NCBI GenBank assembly: GCA_020444265.1
Contig: JAHLLH010000002.1
Coordinates: 485,033 to 549,032 of the forward strand
Length of the DNA stretch: 64,000 bases
Reading direction: 5' to 3'
Source of the DNA: a bacterium
GTDB taxonomy: Bacteria > Electryoneota > Electryoneia > Electryoneales > Electryoneaceae
Program-made: the position numbers and the translations under genes
In this document: in pieces, positions 17,596 to 26,451 of the stretch
How positions within the stretch are numbered: position 1 is the first letter of the stretch
How the letters are laid out: each line of letters opens with the position of its first letter
Notes under the pieces: generated by a model
Seen by the model: only the letters and a program-made list of their open reading frames with translations
The model's database searches: none
Told to the model about the DNA's origin: nothing

Positions 17596-18467
17596 TCTCA
17601 ATACCCGGTAGTGGGATTCGTTGGATCGATGCGGAGGTGCATCTCTTCCCGGCGGAATGGTGCACCGAAAGCTGGCAACCGCCCCATGAGGAGCGAGTGC
17701 TTAGACGCACGATCTACGAGCACCCCGACCGGGAGGTTGCGCTCGCGGGGGCCGATATCAATGGCTTGATCGCCGAGATGGATCGTGCCGGAATCCACGG
17801 ATCGGTCATCATGGGGTTGCCCTGGCTCAGTCCTCGACTCTGCGACGAAAACAATGCTGCTATCGCGGAAGCAGTGAAACAACATCCCGACCGTCTCATC
17901 GGACTTGGAGTCCTGCCGCCACCGGACCGTGTCGACCCGGTGCATGCAGTGCGCACGATCCATGAAGAACACGGGTTGAGCGGGGTGAAGGTGATTCCAG
18001 CCTGGCAGGATTGGCGTCTCGACACCTCTTCGATGGATGACGCATACCGCGAAATGGCTGAGCGTGGCCTCGTCCTGATGCCCCACACCGACCACCCCTA
18101 CCTGCCCGATGAGGGGTTCGATGCTCCGCATCGCCTGCTGAATGTGGCGAGACGGTTCCCCGACCTGAAGATTGCCGCACCCCATCTGGGCGGAATGCTG
18201 GCGGGCTATGGGTTGTACGAGCCGTTGCGTGAGGAGCTGAACAACATTCTCTTTATCGGAACTGTCCCCAAGACCATGCCGATGATCCGTTGGGCGGTCG
18301 AAGCGGTGGGGGCTGGACAGGTCGCGTTCGGGACCGATTTCCCCTTCAATCCCACCCACGAGCAATCATCGATGCTGGAAACTGTGGCCGCAATGGGTTT
18401 CAGCGATGCTGATCTGAAACGAATCGCTGGTCAGAATGTGCTGGACTTTTACGGGGTCGAGTGGTGA
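17577..18467 (+). CDS. amidohydrolase (ACMSD/amidohydrolase_2-like)
   Basis: The protein has about 296 residues of TIM-barrel type. Likely metal and catalytic residues are D18 and H22 in IDAEVH (the usual H-x-H has Glu at the first position), the His pair in MPHTDHPY, His in APHLGG and Asp in FGTDFPFNP. The family covers decarboxylases and hydrolases. In this context it might act on an acyl or carboxyl group of a sugar intermediate. The start may be ATG 17577 or GTG 17592; both overlap pseG. It overlaps the following WbqC gene. Confidence 0.75.
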   Translation: MARQNVISIPGSGIRWIDAEVHLFPAEWCTESWQPPHEERVLRRTIYEHPDREVALAGADINGLIAEMDRAGIHGSVIMGLPWLSPRLCDENNAAIAEAVKQHPDRLIGLGVLPPPDRVDPVHAVRTIHEEHGLSGVKVIPAWQDWRLDTSSMDDAYREMAERGLVLMPHTDHPYLPDEGFDAPHRLLNVARRFPDLKIAAPHLGGMLAGYGLYEPLREELNNILFIGTVPKTMPMIRWAVEAVGAGQVAFGTDFPFNPTHEQSSMLETVAAMGFSDADLKRIAGQNVLDFYGVEW

Positions 18468-19246
18468 GGATTGTTTCTGGACATCAGCCGGTTTACCTGC
18501 CCTGGCTTGGCCTGTTCCACAAGGCGAGCCTTGCCGATGTCTTTGTCTTTATGGACGATGTCCAGTACCTTCGTCAGGATTGGAACAACCGCAACAAGAT
18601 CAAGGGTTCGCAGGGCGCTTTCTGGTTGACGGTTCCGGTTCGTTTGAAACAATCCGCCAGCGAAAGGCTGCGCGATATCCGTGTCGACAGCGATGGTTTC
18701 GGAGCGAAACGTCACTGGCAATCCGAGCATTTCCGCGCCCTCGAAACCTGTTACCGTAAGTCTCCCTACTGGGAGCAGTACGCTCCCTTCCTCGACTCTT
18801 TCTACCATGCCAAGCCATGGGACTGGCTCTGGGAAATCAACTTGACGCAGCTTCAATTTTTCTTCGAAGAGCTGGCTATCACCCCCGAACTGTTGATCGC
18901 CACCGAAGTCGGTTTCGAGGGGGCCAAATCCGACCTGGTGCTGGATCACTGCCGAAAGACCGGGGCCGGGTTGTGTGTGACGGGGACCTTTGGACGGGAC
19001 TACATCGATGTTCAGTCCTTTATTGATGAAGGCTTGTCCCTCCATTTTCAGGAGTATCAGCACCCGGACTATTCGCAACGCTACGGTGATTTTGTCAGCC
19101 ACTTGAGTGTGATTGATCTACTTATGAACCACGGACCAGACAGCCGAGATCTCCTCCTTACGGGCAATGTTACACGCTCCGAGCTCGAGCAGGCTGTGAA
19201 GCAGAAGGGCGAACCGGGAGTGATCGAGAGGAGTTCGGGGAAATGA
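18461..19246 (+). CDS. WbqC-family protein
   Basis: The protein has 261 residues with the family hallmark HQPVYLPWLGLFHKASLADVF (first 20 or so residues after the start) and FWLTVPV. WbqC-like proteins occur in O-antigen and nonulosonic acid loci and are thought to help in sugar modification, possibly acyl transfer; no reaction is firmly established. GTG 18461 or GTG 18464 overlaps the stop of the amidohydrolase, and its own stop overlaps pseI by ATGA. Confidence 0.85.
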   Translation: MVRIVSGHQPVYLPWLGLFHKASLADVFVFMDDVQYLRQDWNNRNKIKGSQGAFWLTVPVRLKQSASERLRDIRVDSDGFGAKRHWQSEHFRALETCYRKSPYWEQYAPFLDSFYHAKPWDWLWEINLTQLQFFFEELAITPELLIATEVGFEGAKSDLVLDHCRKTGAGLCVTGTFGRDYIDVQSFIDEGLSLHFQEYQHPDYSQRYGDFVSHLSVIDLLMNHGPDSRDLLLTGNVTRSELEQAVKQKGEPGVIERSSGK

Positions 19247-20295
19247 GCCAACGATTTGTCCTCGGATCTCGCACCCTCCAGCCGGGCCAGCCGCCCTATG
19301 TGGTCGCTGAAATTGGGGTCAATCACAACGGTGATTACGACCTCGCCGTGCGGAGTATCGATGCCGCCGTCGAGGCGGGGGTCGATGCAGTCAAGTTCCA
19401 GACATTTCGCGCCGAAGAATTCATGGCCGACCCGGACCACATGTATGAGTATGAAAACCAGGGCGAAGTGGTTCGTGAGTCGATGTACGAGATGTTCAAA
19501 CGGCTGGAGTTACCGGAAAGCTGGCACGGGAAGCTGAAGGCGTACTCGGAAGAGAAAGGGGTTGATTTTCTCTCGAGTGCCGCCGATCCACTCTCCGCCA
19601 ATTTGCTGGTACGGTTGGGTGTTCCGGCGTTAAAACTCGCCAGCGAAGATCTGATCAATTTGCCGTTGCTCGCCCATGTCGGCAGCCTCGGGCAACCGGT
19701 GATCGTTTCGACCGGAATGGGGGACGAACACGAGGTTGAGCAGGCGCTCGAGACCCTGAAATTAGGCGGCTGCGATGATATTCTGCTGCTGCACTGTGTT
19801 TCCCTCTACCCGACCCCGGACGAAGAAGTCAATCTCCAGCGCATGATCGCCCTGCGGGACCGGTTCGGGCTGCCCGTGGGTTATTCGGACCACAGCTGGG
19901 GCATAGAAGCATCCCTTGCTGCCACCGCGCTGGGCGCCCTCTTCATCGAAAAACATTTCACCCTGGACCGTACCCTGCCCGGCCCCGACCACGCCCTTTC
20001 CAGCGACCCCGCTGAGATGAAAGCATTGGTCGAGGGGGTCCGCAAGGTGGTACGCCAACTGGGCGCCACCACCATTCAGCCTTCCCCTGGCGAAGCGGCA
20101 GCACGCCGTTCCTTCCGACGGTCCATCGTCGCCAAAACCGACCTCCCTGTGGGGACCGTCCTCAACTCGACCCATCTCCACCTGAAACGACCCGGAACTG
20201 GCCTCCCACCAAGCCGTCTCGAAAGGCTGCTGGGCAAGACCCTCCTCCGTCCACTCACGCAGAACGAACAGCTTCGCGACGAGGATGTTGGATAA
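19243..20295 (+). CDS. pseI: pseudaminic acid synthase-like (NeuB family)
   Basis: The protein has 350 residues: a NeuB TIM barrel (AEIGVNHNGD at the start, KFQTF, KLASEDL, STGM, GYSDH, EKHFT) followed by an antifreeze/SAF-like C-terminal domain (about 290-350). It condenses phosphoenolpyruvate with the 6-deoxy-diacetamido sugar to form a nonulosonic acid. The presence of PseB, PseC and PseG makes pseudaminic acid the better guess than legionaminic or sialic acid. It is the last gene of the first transcription block; a 217-base gap follows. Confidence 0.9.
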   Translation: MSQRFVLGSRTLQPGQPPYVVAEIGVNHNGDYDLAVRSIDAAVEAGVDAVKFQTFRAEEFMADPDHMYEYENQGEVVRESMYEMFKRLELPESWHGKLKAYSEEKGVDFLSSAADPLSANLLVRLGVPALKLASEDLINLPLLAHVGSLGQPVIVSTGMGDEHEVEQALETLKLGGCDDILLLHCVSLYPTPDEEVNLQRMIALRDRFGLPVGYSDHSWGIEASLAATALGALFIEKHFTLDRTLPGPDHALSSDPAEMKALVEGVRKVVRQLGATTIQPSPGEAAARRSFRRSIVAKTDLPVGTVLNSTHLHLKRPGTGLPPSRLERLLGKTLLRPLTQNEQLRDEDVG

Positions 20296-20512
20296 GCCAC
20301 ACGTCATCCCCCCAAAGGCACATCATTTGCTCCATTAGACGTGTACCATTCCACGAGCTGCGTGATCGAGATCGGTCCTCTCCGTGATTGGTTTAAGCTG
20401 ATCGTGGAATGTCGCTGATAGTCGTGTGTTCGGTAGTCATGGAAGATGGCTGACGGCACAGTGAACCGGGACAGGTGTGCCCGGTTCAGGACGCCGACAG
20501 GAAAAATGCACC

Positions 20513-21649
20513 ATGAAGACGATCATTCTTGCCGGAACGGGACGGAGCGGGACCACCATCGCGGCCGATGTAATCAATGCGGCGGGACGGTTCCGGTTCC
20601 TGTTTGAGCCGCTTTTCGCAGAGCGGGTGCCGCTTTTCTCCGACCTCAGGGCTCGCGAATACCTCGGCCCGGAACGAGAACGTCCCGATCTCAACGAGCT
20701 CTTCGACCGTCTCCTTGAAGGGGATGTCAGCAACGAGTGGACCGACCGTCACCCCATTCCCGAATCGCCACAAGGCTTGTTCATCAAAATGGTCCGTGCC
20801 AACCTGCTGCTGGGCTGGCTGCACCGTCAGTATCCCGAACTGAAGCTGATCCTGATGCTGCGTCACCCTCTTGCGGTGAGCGAGTCACGGTTACGGATGA
20901 AGTGGCCTGTTACACTGGGCACCTATACCGGGCAGAAGGTGCTTCGGGAACGGTACCTGGAGCCGTACGAAGAAGTGCTGGCGGGATGTGGAAACCTGCT
21001 CGAAAAACATGTAGCTGCCTGGTGCATTGAGACCCTGATTCCCCTCGCGGAAGTTCCCGTTGAAGCGTGTCGCCCGTTGGTCTACGAGCAGCTTGTCGAG
21101 CAGTCCGGTCTTACCCTGCTGGATCTCGGGGCATACCTGGGCGAATCCTTCGGGGAGATTGAACTTGCACGGCTGGATCGTCCTTCCGAAACGAGCATGG
21201 CCAGTAGCGCGAATGCGATCCGTGCCGGGAAAAAGGTTACCAAACGCTGGATGACAGCCTTCTCGCCTGAGTTGATCGACCGATCCTTCGAGATTGTCGA
21301 GAGCTTTGGTTTGGTCGGGTTGTACGGCAGGGGCGGCGAGTTTCCCACCATCCAGACCTACCGAAACGTGCGAAACGAGGTCCTGAAGAAGCTGGGTCGA
21401 GAGGATGAGATCAACCTTCGTGAACGGTACAATCCACCGGCTATCCTGTCCGTTGGACGGAAACGTCCGCTTCGGGTTGAGGAAGCGGTGGCGCTTGCAC
21501 GGAGGGGGCTGCATCGGGCCGCGCTCGCACGTCTCGATCGCCTCACGAACCAGCCCGAGTTTAAGGGTGCGGTTCGGGAGGCAAAACGTGAGATTACGTT
21601 AATGCGCCAGAAACACAGCAACCAGGTCCTACAGCAACAGGCAGGATGA
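20513..21649 (+). CDS. sulfotransferase-like protein
   Basis: The protein has 378 residues with an N-terminal PAPS-binding loop GTGRSGTT (residues 8-15) and the second PAPS contact region LILMLRHPLAVSESRLRMKW. The C-terminal 100 residues are charged and not typical of the family core. It probably sulfates a glycan or lipid. ATG 20513 precedes the P-loop strand directly; the longer frame from 20477 overlaps a GAACCGGG/CCCGGTTC hairpin (20463-20487). It overlaps the next gene by 4 bases. Confidence 0.82.
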   Translation: MKTIILAGTGRSGTTIAADVINAAGRFRFLFEPLFAERVPLFSDLRAREYLGPERERPDLNELFDRLLEGDVSNEWTDRHPIPESPQGLFIKMVRANLLLGWLHRQYPELKLILMLRHPLAVSESRLRMKWPVTLGTYTGQKVLRERYLEPYEEVLAGCGNLLEKHVAAWCIETLIPLAEVPVEACRPLVYEQLVEQSGLTLLDLGAYLGESFGEIELARLDRPSETSMASSANAIRAGKKVTKRWMTAFSPELIDRSFEIVESFGLVGLYGRGGEFPTIQTYRNVRNEVLKKLGREDEINLRERYNPPAILSVGRKRPLRVEEAVALARRGLHRAALARLDRLTNQPEFKGAVREAKREITLMRQKHSNQVLQQQAG

Positions 21650-23418
21650 TGGGATCACGATACGCAGTTGAGAACCCCACAATTGGGGCGGTGGTCGTGG
21701 CACGAATGAAGTCGAGCCGTCTGCCGGGAAAATCGATGATCGACATTGAGGGTTACCCCTCCCTCGGCTGGCTGGTGGACCGCATCTCAAAATCCACCAC
21801 GTTGCAGCATATCTCTATCGCGACCACTGATGATCCCGCCGATGATCCAATCGAGGACTATGCCCTCGACCATGGCCTGCTCTGCTACCGTGGCAGCATG
21901 GAGGATGTGCTGGGCCGTGTGCACGGCGCTGTCCAACACGCCGGGTTCGATGTCGTCGTCCACCTGACTGGTGACTGCCCCCTGCTCGATCCGTCCATCA
22001 TTGATCGTGCTGTCGTAGCCTTCCTCGAACGCGACCTGGACTACCTGATCACCAACCCGGAACAGCATCCTCGCGGGTTGGATACGGAAGTTTTCTGGGC
22101 GACAGCATTGGCCGATGTGGAAGCTTCGTATGATGACCCCTGGATTCGCGAGCATGTCACCGAACCACTCTATACGACCCCGGATCGTTATTCCGCGGGT
22201 CGCCTGGATGCACCCGACGAGCTGCACCGTCCGGACTACCGTCTCTGCATCGACACTCCCGAGGATTATGCACTGATCGACAACATCGCCAAACATTTTG
22301 CCCCGGAGCGTTTTTTCCCGGCGAAGGCAGTGATGGAGCTGCTCGACGGACGGCCCGACCTGGTGGCGATCAACTCTTCGATTAAGCAGAAAAAGTACAA
22401 CGCAGCTGTGATCGGTCTAGGCCAGATCGGCTCGACCTATGACCAGGACCCGAAGCTGGGGAAGCGAGTGAGCACCCATGCGGGTGCCTATCTGCGCTAT
22501 GGCAAAACCCGTCTTGCCGCCGGGGTTGATCAGGATCCTTCCGCGCGTGAAGTCTTTCGCAGCATGAGAAAGGTTCAGGACGTTTACACCTCGTTTGAGG
22601 AACTGCTCGATGCTCAGACGCCTGACCTCGTCTCCATCGCCACCCATACTTCCAGTCATGCGGAATTGTGTGATCGTGCGCTGGATGCCGGGATCAAGGT
22701 AATCTTTTGCGAAAAACCCTTTGTCGATGACCTCGAAGCCGGGCAACGGCTGCTGGAAAAAGCCGACGCTGCCGGAGCGATCATCGCGGTCAACCATTGG
22801 ATGCGCTGGTCTCCGCTCTTTCGTGAGTTGCGTGACTACATCCGGGATGGCCGCCTGGGCGAGGTGATGAGTGTGCGCCTGCACTACAGCCGTGGCTCCA
22901 TGAATTCCGGCAGCCATGCAGCTGACCTGGTCCGTTTCCTCTTCGGCGAAGTTGCTGGCGTCCGTGCCACAGAACGGATGGAGTTGGACACCGGCGACCC
23001 GAACATAGGCGGCATTCTGGAGTTGGAAAGCGGGGCGCTGGTCCATCTCACCATCGGCGACTACCATCACCATTTCACGTTCGACCTCGACATCATTGGC
23101 AGTCTTGGGCGTGTCCATGTGCATGATGAGGGGGTCGATTTCTGGCGAGTGGCGGAAGGGGAACGTGCCAATGACATCCGTTCCCTGCTCAAAGCGCCCT
23201 CTCCCTTTGAAGAGGAACCGGTGACCGATTTTACGGCGCCGGTGGAGGAGTTGGTAAACGTCCTCGATTTTGGCACCGGTTCGATCAGTTGCACCGGGGC
23301 CGATGGATTGGCAGCGGTGCGGATTATCAAAACGTTGCAGGCATCCTGGGAGCAAGGGTGTGCACGGCTCACCTTTGATCAGCAACACGTTGTGACGGAG
23401 TCAGGAGAGAACCCATGA
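21646..23418 (+). CDS. fusion: SpsF-like cytidylyltransferase + Gfo/Idh/MocA oxidoreductase
   Basis: The protein has 590 residues. Residues 12-245 form an SpsF-like nucleotidyltransferase (SRLPGK at 24-29, LTGDCPLLDP at 107-116) that ends with the usual INSSIKQK. At 251 a Gfo/Idh/MocA oxidoreductase begins, with the Rossmann motif GLGQIG at 257-262 and EKP at 356-358. Each part is about full family length, so this is a true two-domain fusion. The pair might oxidise a nucleotide sugar and activate a product, with the aminotransferase encoded next (4-base overlap). The fusion itself is uncommon in my knowledge. Confidence 0.85.
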   Translation: MMGSRYAVENPTIGAVVVARMKSSRLPGKSMIDIEGYPSLGWLVDRISKSTTLQHISIATTDDPADDPIEDYALDHGLLCYRGSMEDVLGRVHGAVQHAGFDVVVHLTGDCPLLDPSIIDRAVVAFLERDLDYLITNPEQHPRGLDTEVFWATALADVEASYDDPWIREHVTEPLYTTPDRYSAGRLDAPDELHRPDYRLCIDTPEDYALIDNIAKHFAPERFFPAKAVMELLDGRPDLVAINSSIKQKKYNAAVIGLGQIGSTYDQDPKLGKRVSTHAGAYLRYGKTRLAAGVDQDPSAREVFRSMRKVQDVYTSFEELLDAQTPDLVSIATHTSSHAELCDRALDAGIKVIFCEKPFVDDLEAGQRLLEKADAAGAIIAVNHWMRWSPLFRELRDYIRDGRLGEVMSVRLHYSRGSMNSGSHAADLVRFLFGEVAGVRATERMELDTGDPNIGGILELESGALVHLTIGDYHHHFTFDLDIIGSLGRVHVHDEGVDFWRVAEGERANDIRSLLKAPSPFEEEPVTDFTAPVEELVNVLDFGTGSISCTGADGLAAVRIIKTLQASWEQGCARLTFDQQHVVTESGENP

Positions 23419-24728
23419 GCGAACTCGCCCTGCTGGGGGGCAGCCCCCTGGTAAATCGGAAGTGGCCGGCCTACAACACCATCGGCGACGAGGAAAAAGC
23501 CGAGGTGCTCGATGTGCTGGAGAGCGGCATTCTTTCGGCGTTCCACGCCTCGCCCGGGAAGACGTTCGGTGGTGGCCCGAAGGTGATGCAGCTCGAAAAG
23601 GAGTGGGCAGACCACTTCGGAGTGAAGCACGCCATTTCAATGAACAGCGCCACCTCCGCGCTCTACGCAGCGGTAACTGCCTGCGGGATTGGGCCGGGGG
23701 ATGAGGTGATCGTCAACCCGTTGACCATGACAGCAACCGCAAGCGCGGCGCTGGTCAATGGTGCGGTGCCGGTTTTCGCCGATGTTGATCCACACACGAT
23801 GAACCTCGATGCGAAATCGGTTGAGGAGAACATCACCCCACGCACCAAAGCGATTTATGCCGTCCATCTTGCCGGTCTGCCGGACGACATGGACCCGTTG
23901 ATTGCCCTCGCGAAAAAGCACAACCTCTGGCTGCTCGAGGACAATGCACAGGCGCCGGGAGCATTTTACAAGGGGCGCTACGCCGGGACAATTGGCGACA
24001 TCGGGGTCTTCTCGCTCAACTGCCACAAGGTGATCCAGAGTGGCGAGGGCGGTATCGCGGTGACCAATGACGATGACCTCGCGCTGAAGCTCAAACTGGT
24101 ACGGAATCACGGGGAAAAACTGCTGCACCGTTTCGGTCTGGGTGGCAAAGACAACCTGATCGGCTACAACTACCGCATGACCGAGATGGAAGCGGCGGTC
24201 GCCTATCATCAGCTGCGTCGCCTTGACAAGCTCAACGAATGGAGCGTCCGTCTGGCGGACTTCCTCTCGGCACGCATCCGTCGCGAGTTTGATTTCCTCA
24301 CCCCGCCGCTGGTCCCGTCCAGCTCGACCCATGTCTACTACTTCTACCAGATGGAGTACGACGAAGACAAGGCCGGGCTGCCGCTGGACCTCTTTACCGA
24401 AGCGGTTCGTGCGGAAGGAGTACCCGTCGCAAGCCGTTGGCCGATGCCGCTGTACCGTCAGACAATTTACCGTGACCGGAGCGCCATCGGCACCACCGGC
24501 TACCCCTTCAGCAAGCCGTGGACTGAGAGCGATGTTTCCTACGAAGAGGGCATTTGTCCTGTCGCGGAGCAGTGGGAACATCGTTCCTTCTTTATCGAGA
24601 CGCTCGTGCGCTGGCCCAATGAGGAAGAACACATGGAATTGATCGTGCAGGCGATCCAGAAGGTGATGGAGAATCGTGGTGAACTACTCGATGCACAGAG
24701 GAAAAGTGCAGCGGAGCTGGTCGGTTGA
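23415..24728 (+). CDS. DegT/DnrJ/EryC1/StrS aminotransferase
   Basis: The protein has 437 residues, longer than PseC (385). PLP sites: D176 in LLEDNAQAPGA and K205 in FSLNCHKVIQSGEGG. It is a second sugar aminotransferase in the locus and follows an oxidoreductase domain. That order resembles routes where a keto-sugar made by oxidation is transaminated, as in WbpB/WbpE-type pathways. The substrate is not known. ATGA and TTGA overlaps tie it to both neighbours. Confidence 0.85.
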   Translation: MSELALLGGSPLVNRKWPAYNTIGDEEKAEVLDVLESGILSAFHASPGKTFGGGPKVMQLEKEWADHFGVKHAISMNSATSALYAAVTACGIGPGDEVIVNPLTMTATASAALVNGAVPVFADVDPHTMNLDAKSVEENITPRTKAIYAVHLAGLPDDMDPLIALAKKHNLWLLEDNAQAPGAFYKGRYAGTIGDIGVFSLNCHKVIQSGEGGIAVTNDDDLALKLKLVRNHGEKLLHRFGLGGKDNLIGYNYRMTEMEAAVAYHQLRRLDKLNEWSVRLADFLSARIRREFDFLTPPLVPSSSTHVYYFYQMEYDEDKAGLPLDLFTEAVRAEGVPVASRWPMPLYRQTIYRDRSAIGTTGYPFSKPWTESDVSYEEGICPVAEQWEHRSFFIETLVRWPNEEEHMELIVQAIQKVMENRGELLDAQRKSAAELVG

Positions 24729-25879
24729 TTGAGGGCCCTCGCATCCTTGTTGGAACCGAACCACCGGGCGGGGCGGTAACCCTCTTCCCGGTGGTGGATG
24801 TACTGCGTTCACGAGGAGCGGATGTCCGCCTCCTGGGTGCTGGGTATGCTAGTGTCGTTTTTCGACGGCGGGGGATGCGTTTCCAGGATATTGCCGCGCA
24901 GTTTGGACGGTATATGGATGATGGCGCGGTGCTGAACGAGATCAACCGGTACAAACCTGATGTCATTCTGACAGGAGTGGTCGGAGATCGGGAAACCGGG
25001 CTGGACTATCGCCTCCTGCGCGGCGCGGCTGCGTTCAATATCCCTCGTGTTGGAATTCTCGACTCCTGGATGCACTTGTCGGGACGGTTCGAGGCTGAGG
25101 ATGGCAGCAATCCACTGCATTACCTGCCCGATATGCTGGGTGTGCCGGACCATGCGACGGTGGATGAACTTGTAGCGTTGGGAATTAAACGGGACCACCT
25201 GGAGGTGGTTGGACATCCCTACCATGCGGAGATTAAATGGCTTGCCGGGCAAATGGACAGTATTCGAAAACGGGTACGATCCGAGCTCGGTATTCGTGAA
25301 CGAGAAATGCTTCTGGCCTTTATTTCCGAACCCCTTAGCTGGCTTCGGGAACGAGACGGTTCTGATATCGGGTATGACGAGTTTGATGCTTTTTCCCTGC
25401 TACATGCAGGAGCGGACAAGTCCGGTTTGTCGATGACTGTGGTAGTTAAAGATCACCCACGTCGTCCCACCCTGGCTGCGGAAGTAGGTACACGTTTCCA
25501 CAGCATGAAAAAGGTTCGGCTGTTACCGTTGACCGATCCAGCGTTTGATGCGCTCGACCTGGTGCTGGCCTCGGACATTGTCGCGGGTATGTCTTCGACC
25601 TTGCTGGTTCATGGGGCGTTGCTGGGAAAACGGACTCTCTGCCTTCAACCGGGCTTGAAGGAGGGGATGGATTTAAACGTGCTTACCCGTCGTAAACTGC
25701 TGCCGAACCTTGGGACGGTCGATGATGTAGCGTCCAGCATCTGGGACGGAGTTGTTTCCCGCGGAGGAACTGAGGGGATCCGGGCCCTTTTCGGGTGGGA
25801 GTCTGCGCCGGATAAACGTGCGGCGGACATGGTACTCGGGACGGTGGACAGCAGCACCAACAGAAAAGGCCGACAATGA
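24725..25879 (+). CDS. GT-B-fold glycosyltransferase/epimerase-like protein
   Basis: The protein has 384 residues. It begins RILVGTEPPGGAVTLFPVVDVL, and the C-terminal region DIVAGMSSTLLVHGALLGKRTL resembles the nucleotide-binding half of GT-B enzymes and UDP-GlcNAc 2-epimerases. No close family is recognised. The start is TTG 24725, overlapping the upstream TGA; no better ATG lies near. It is the only candidate glycosyltransferase of the locus apart from PseG's fold. Its exact role is open. Confidence 0.55.
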   Translation: MIEGPRILVGTEPPGGAVTLFPVVDVLRSRGADVRLLGAGYASVVFRRRGMRFQDIAAQFGRYMDDGAVLNEINRYKPDVILTGVVGDRETGLDYRLLRGAAAFNIPRVGILDSWMHLSGRFEAEDGSNPLHYLPDMLGVPDHATVDELVALGIKRDHLEVVGHPYHAEIKWLAGQMDSIRKRVRSELGIREREMLLAFISEPLSWLRERDGSDIGYDEFDAFSLLHAGADKSGLSMTVVVKDHPRRPTLAAEVGTRFHSMKKVRLLPLTDPAFDALDLVLASDIVAGMSSTLLVHGALLGKRTLCLQPGLKEGMDLNVLTRRKLLPNLGTVDDVASSIWDGVVSRGGTEGIRALFGWESAPDKRAADMVLGTVDSSTNRKGRQ

Positions 25880-26451
25880 ACGTGAAGCGGTTGGAACACC
25901 CCTTCCTGGTAGGCAAGCAAGTCTACCTGCGTGGGTTGCAGCGTAGCGATATTGATGGGCCCTGGTTCGACTGGTTCCATGACCAGGATAATACACGGTT
26001 TATGTTCAATGGCTCACGTCCCAACAGCCGTGAGTCGATGGAAGCCTTCTACGAGCATGCGGCCACCTCGAAAGATGACCTTATCCTCGCGATTTGTATG
26101 AACGAGGACAATCGTCACGTCGGCAACATCTCCCTTCAGCAGGTGAGCTGGTTTTACCGTCGTGCTGAACTGGGGATCATTGTCGGGGATCGTTCGGTGC
26201 AGGGTCGAGGTGTAGCGACCGAAGCGTTGAAACTGATTCTCGCGCATGGCTTCAACCGCTTGAACCTGCACAAGGTCTACCTTCGAGTGGAAGAAGGGAA
26301 TAAGGCGGCGCGGCGTGCCTTCGAAAAGGCCGGCTTTGTCGAAGAGGGCATTTTGCGGGATGAAATCCTGCATCATCGAGCATGGCAGAATTCGGTCTAC
26401 ATGGGCGTGCTGGAGGACGAGTTCTTCAAAACATTCCCGGAGTTTGCCTGA
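25876..26451 (+). CDS. GNAT N-acetyltransferase (candidate PseH role)
   Basis: The protein has 191 residues of the RimJ/RimL type: RGLQRSDIDG near the N-terminus, the acetyl-CoA loop DRSVQGRGVATEA and the LRVEEGNKAARRAFEKAGFVEEG tail. The Pse pathway needs an N-acetyltransferase at C4 (PseH) and no other candidate is seen, so this gene may fill that step although it lies far from pseC. It might instead serve the second aminotransferase. It overlaps neighbours on both sides. Confidence 0.8.
   Translation: MNVKRLEHPFLVGKQVYLRGLQRSDIDGPWFDWFHDQDNTRFMFNGSRPNSRESMEAFYEHAATSKDDLILAICMNEDNRHVGNISLQQVSWFYRRAELGIIVGDRSVQGRGVATEALKLILAHGFNRLNLHKVYLRVEEGNKAARRAFEKAGFVEEGILRDEILHHRAWQNSVYMGVLEDEFFKTFPEFA

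Noticed and set aside
22417-23388. 323-codon minus-strand frame
   Set aside because: Shadow of the oxidoreductase half of the fusion gene.
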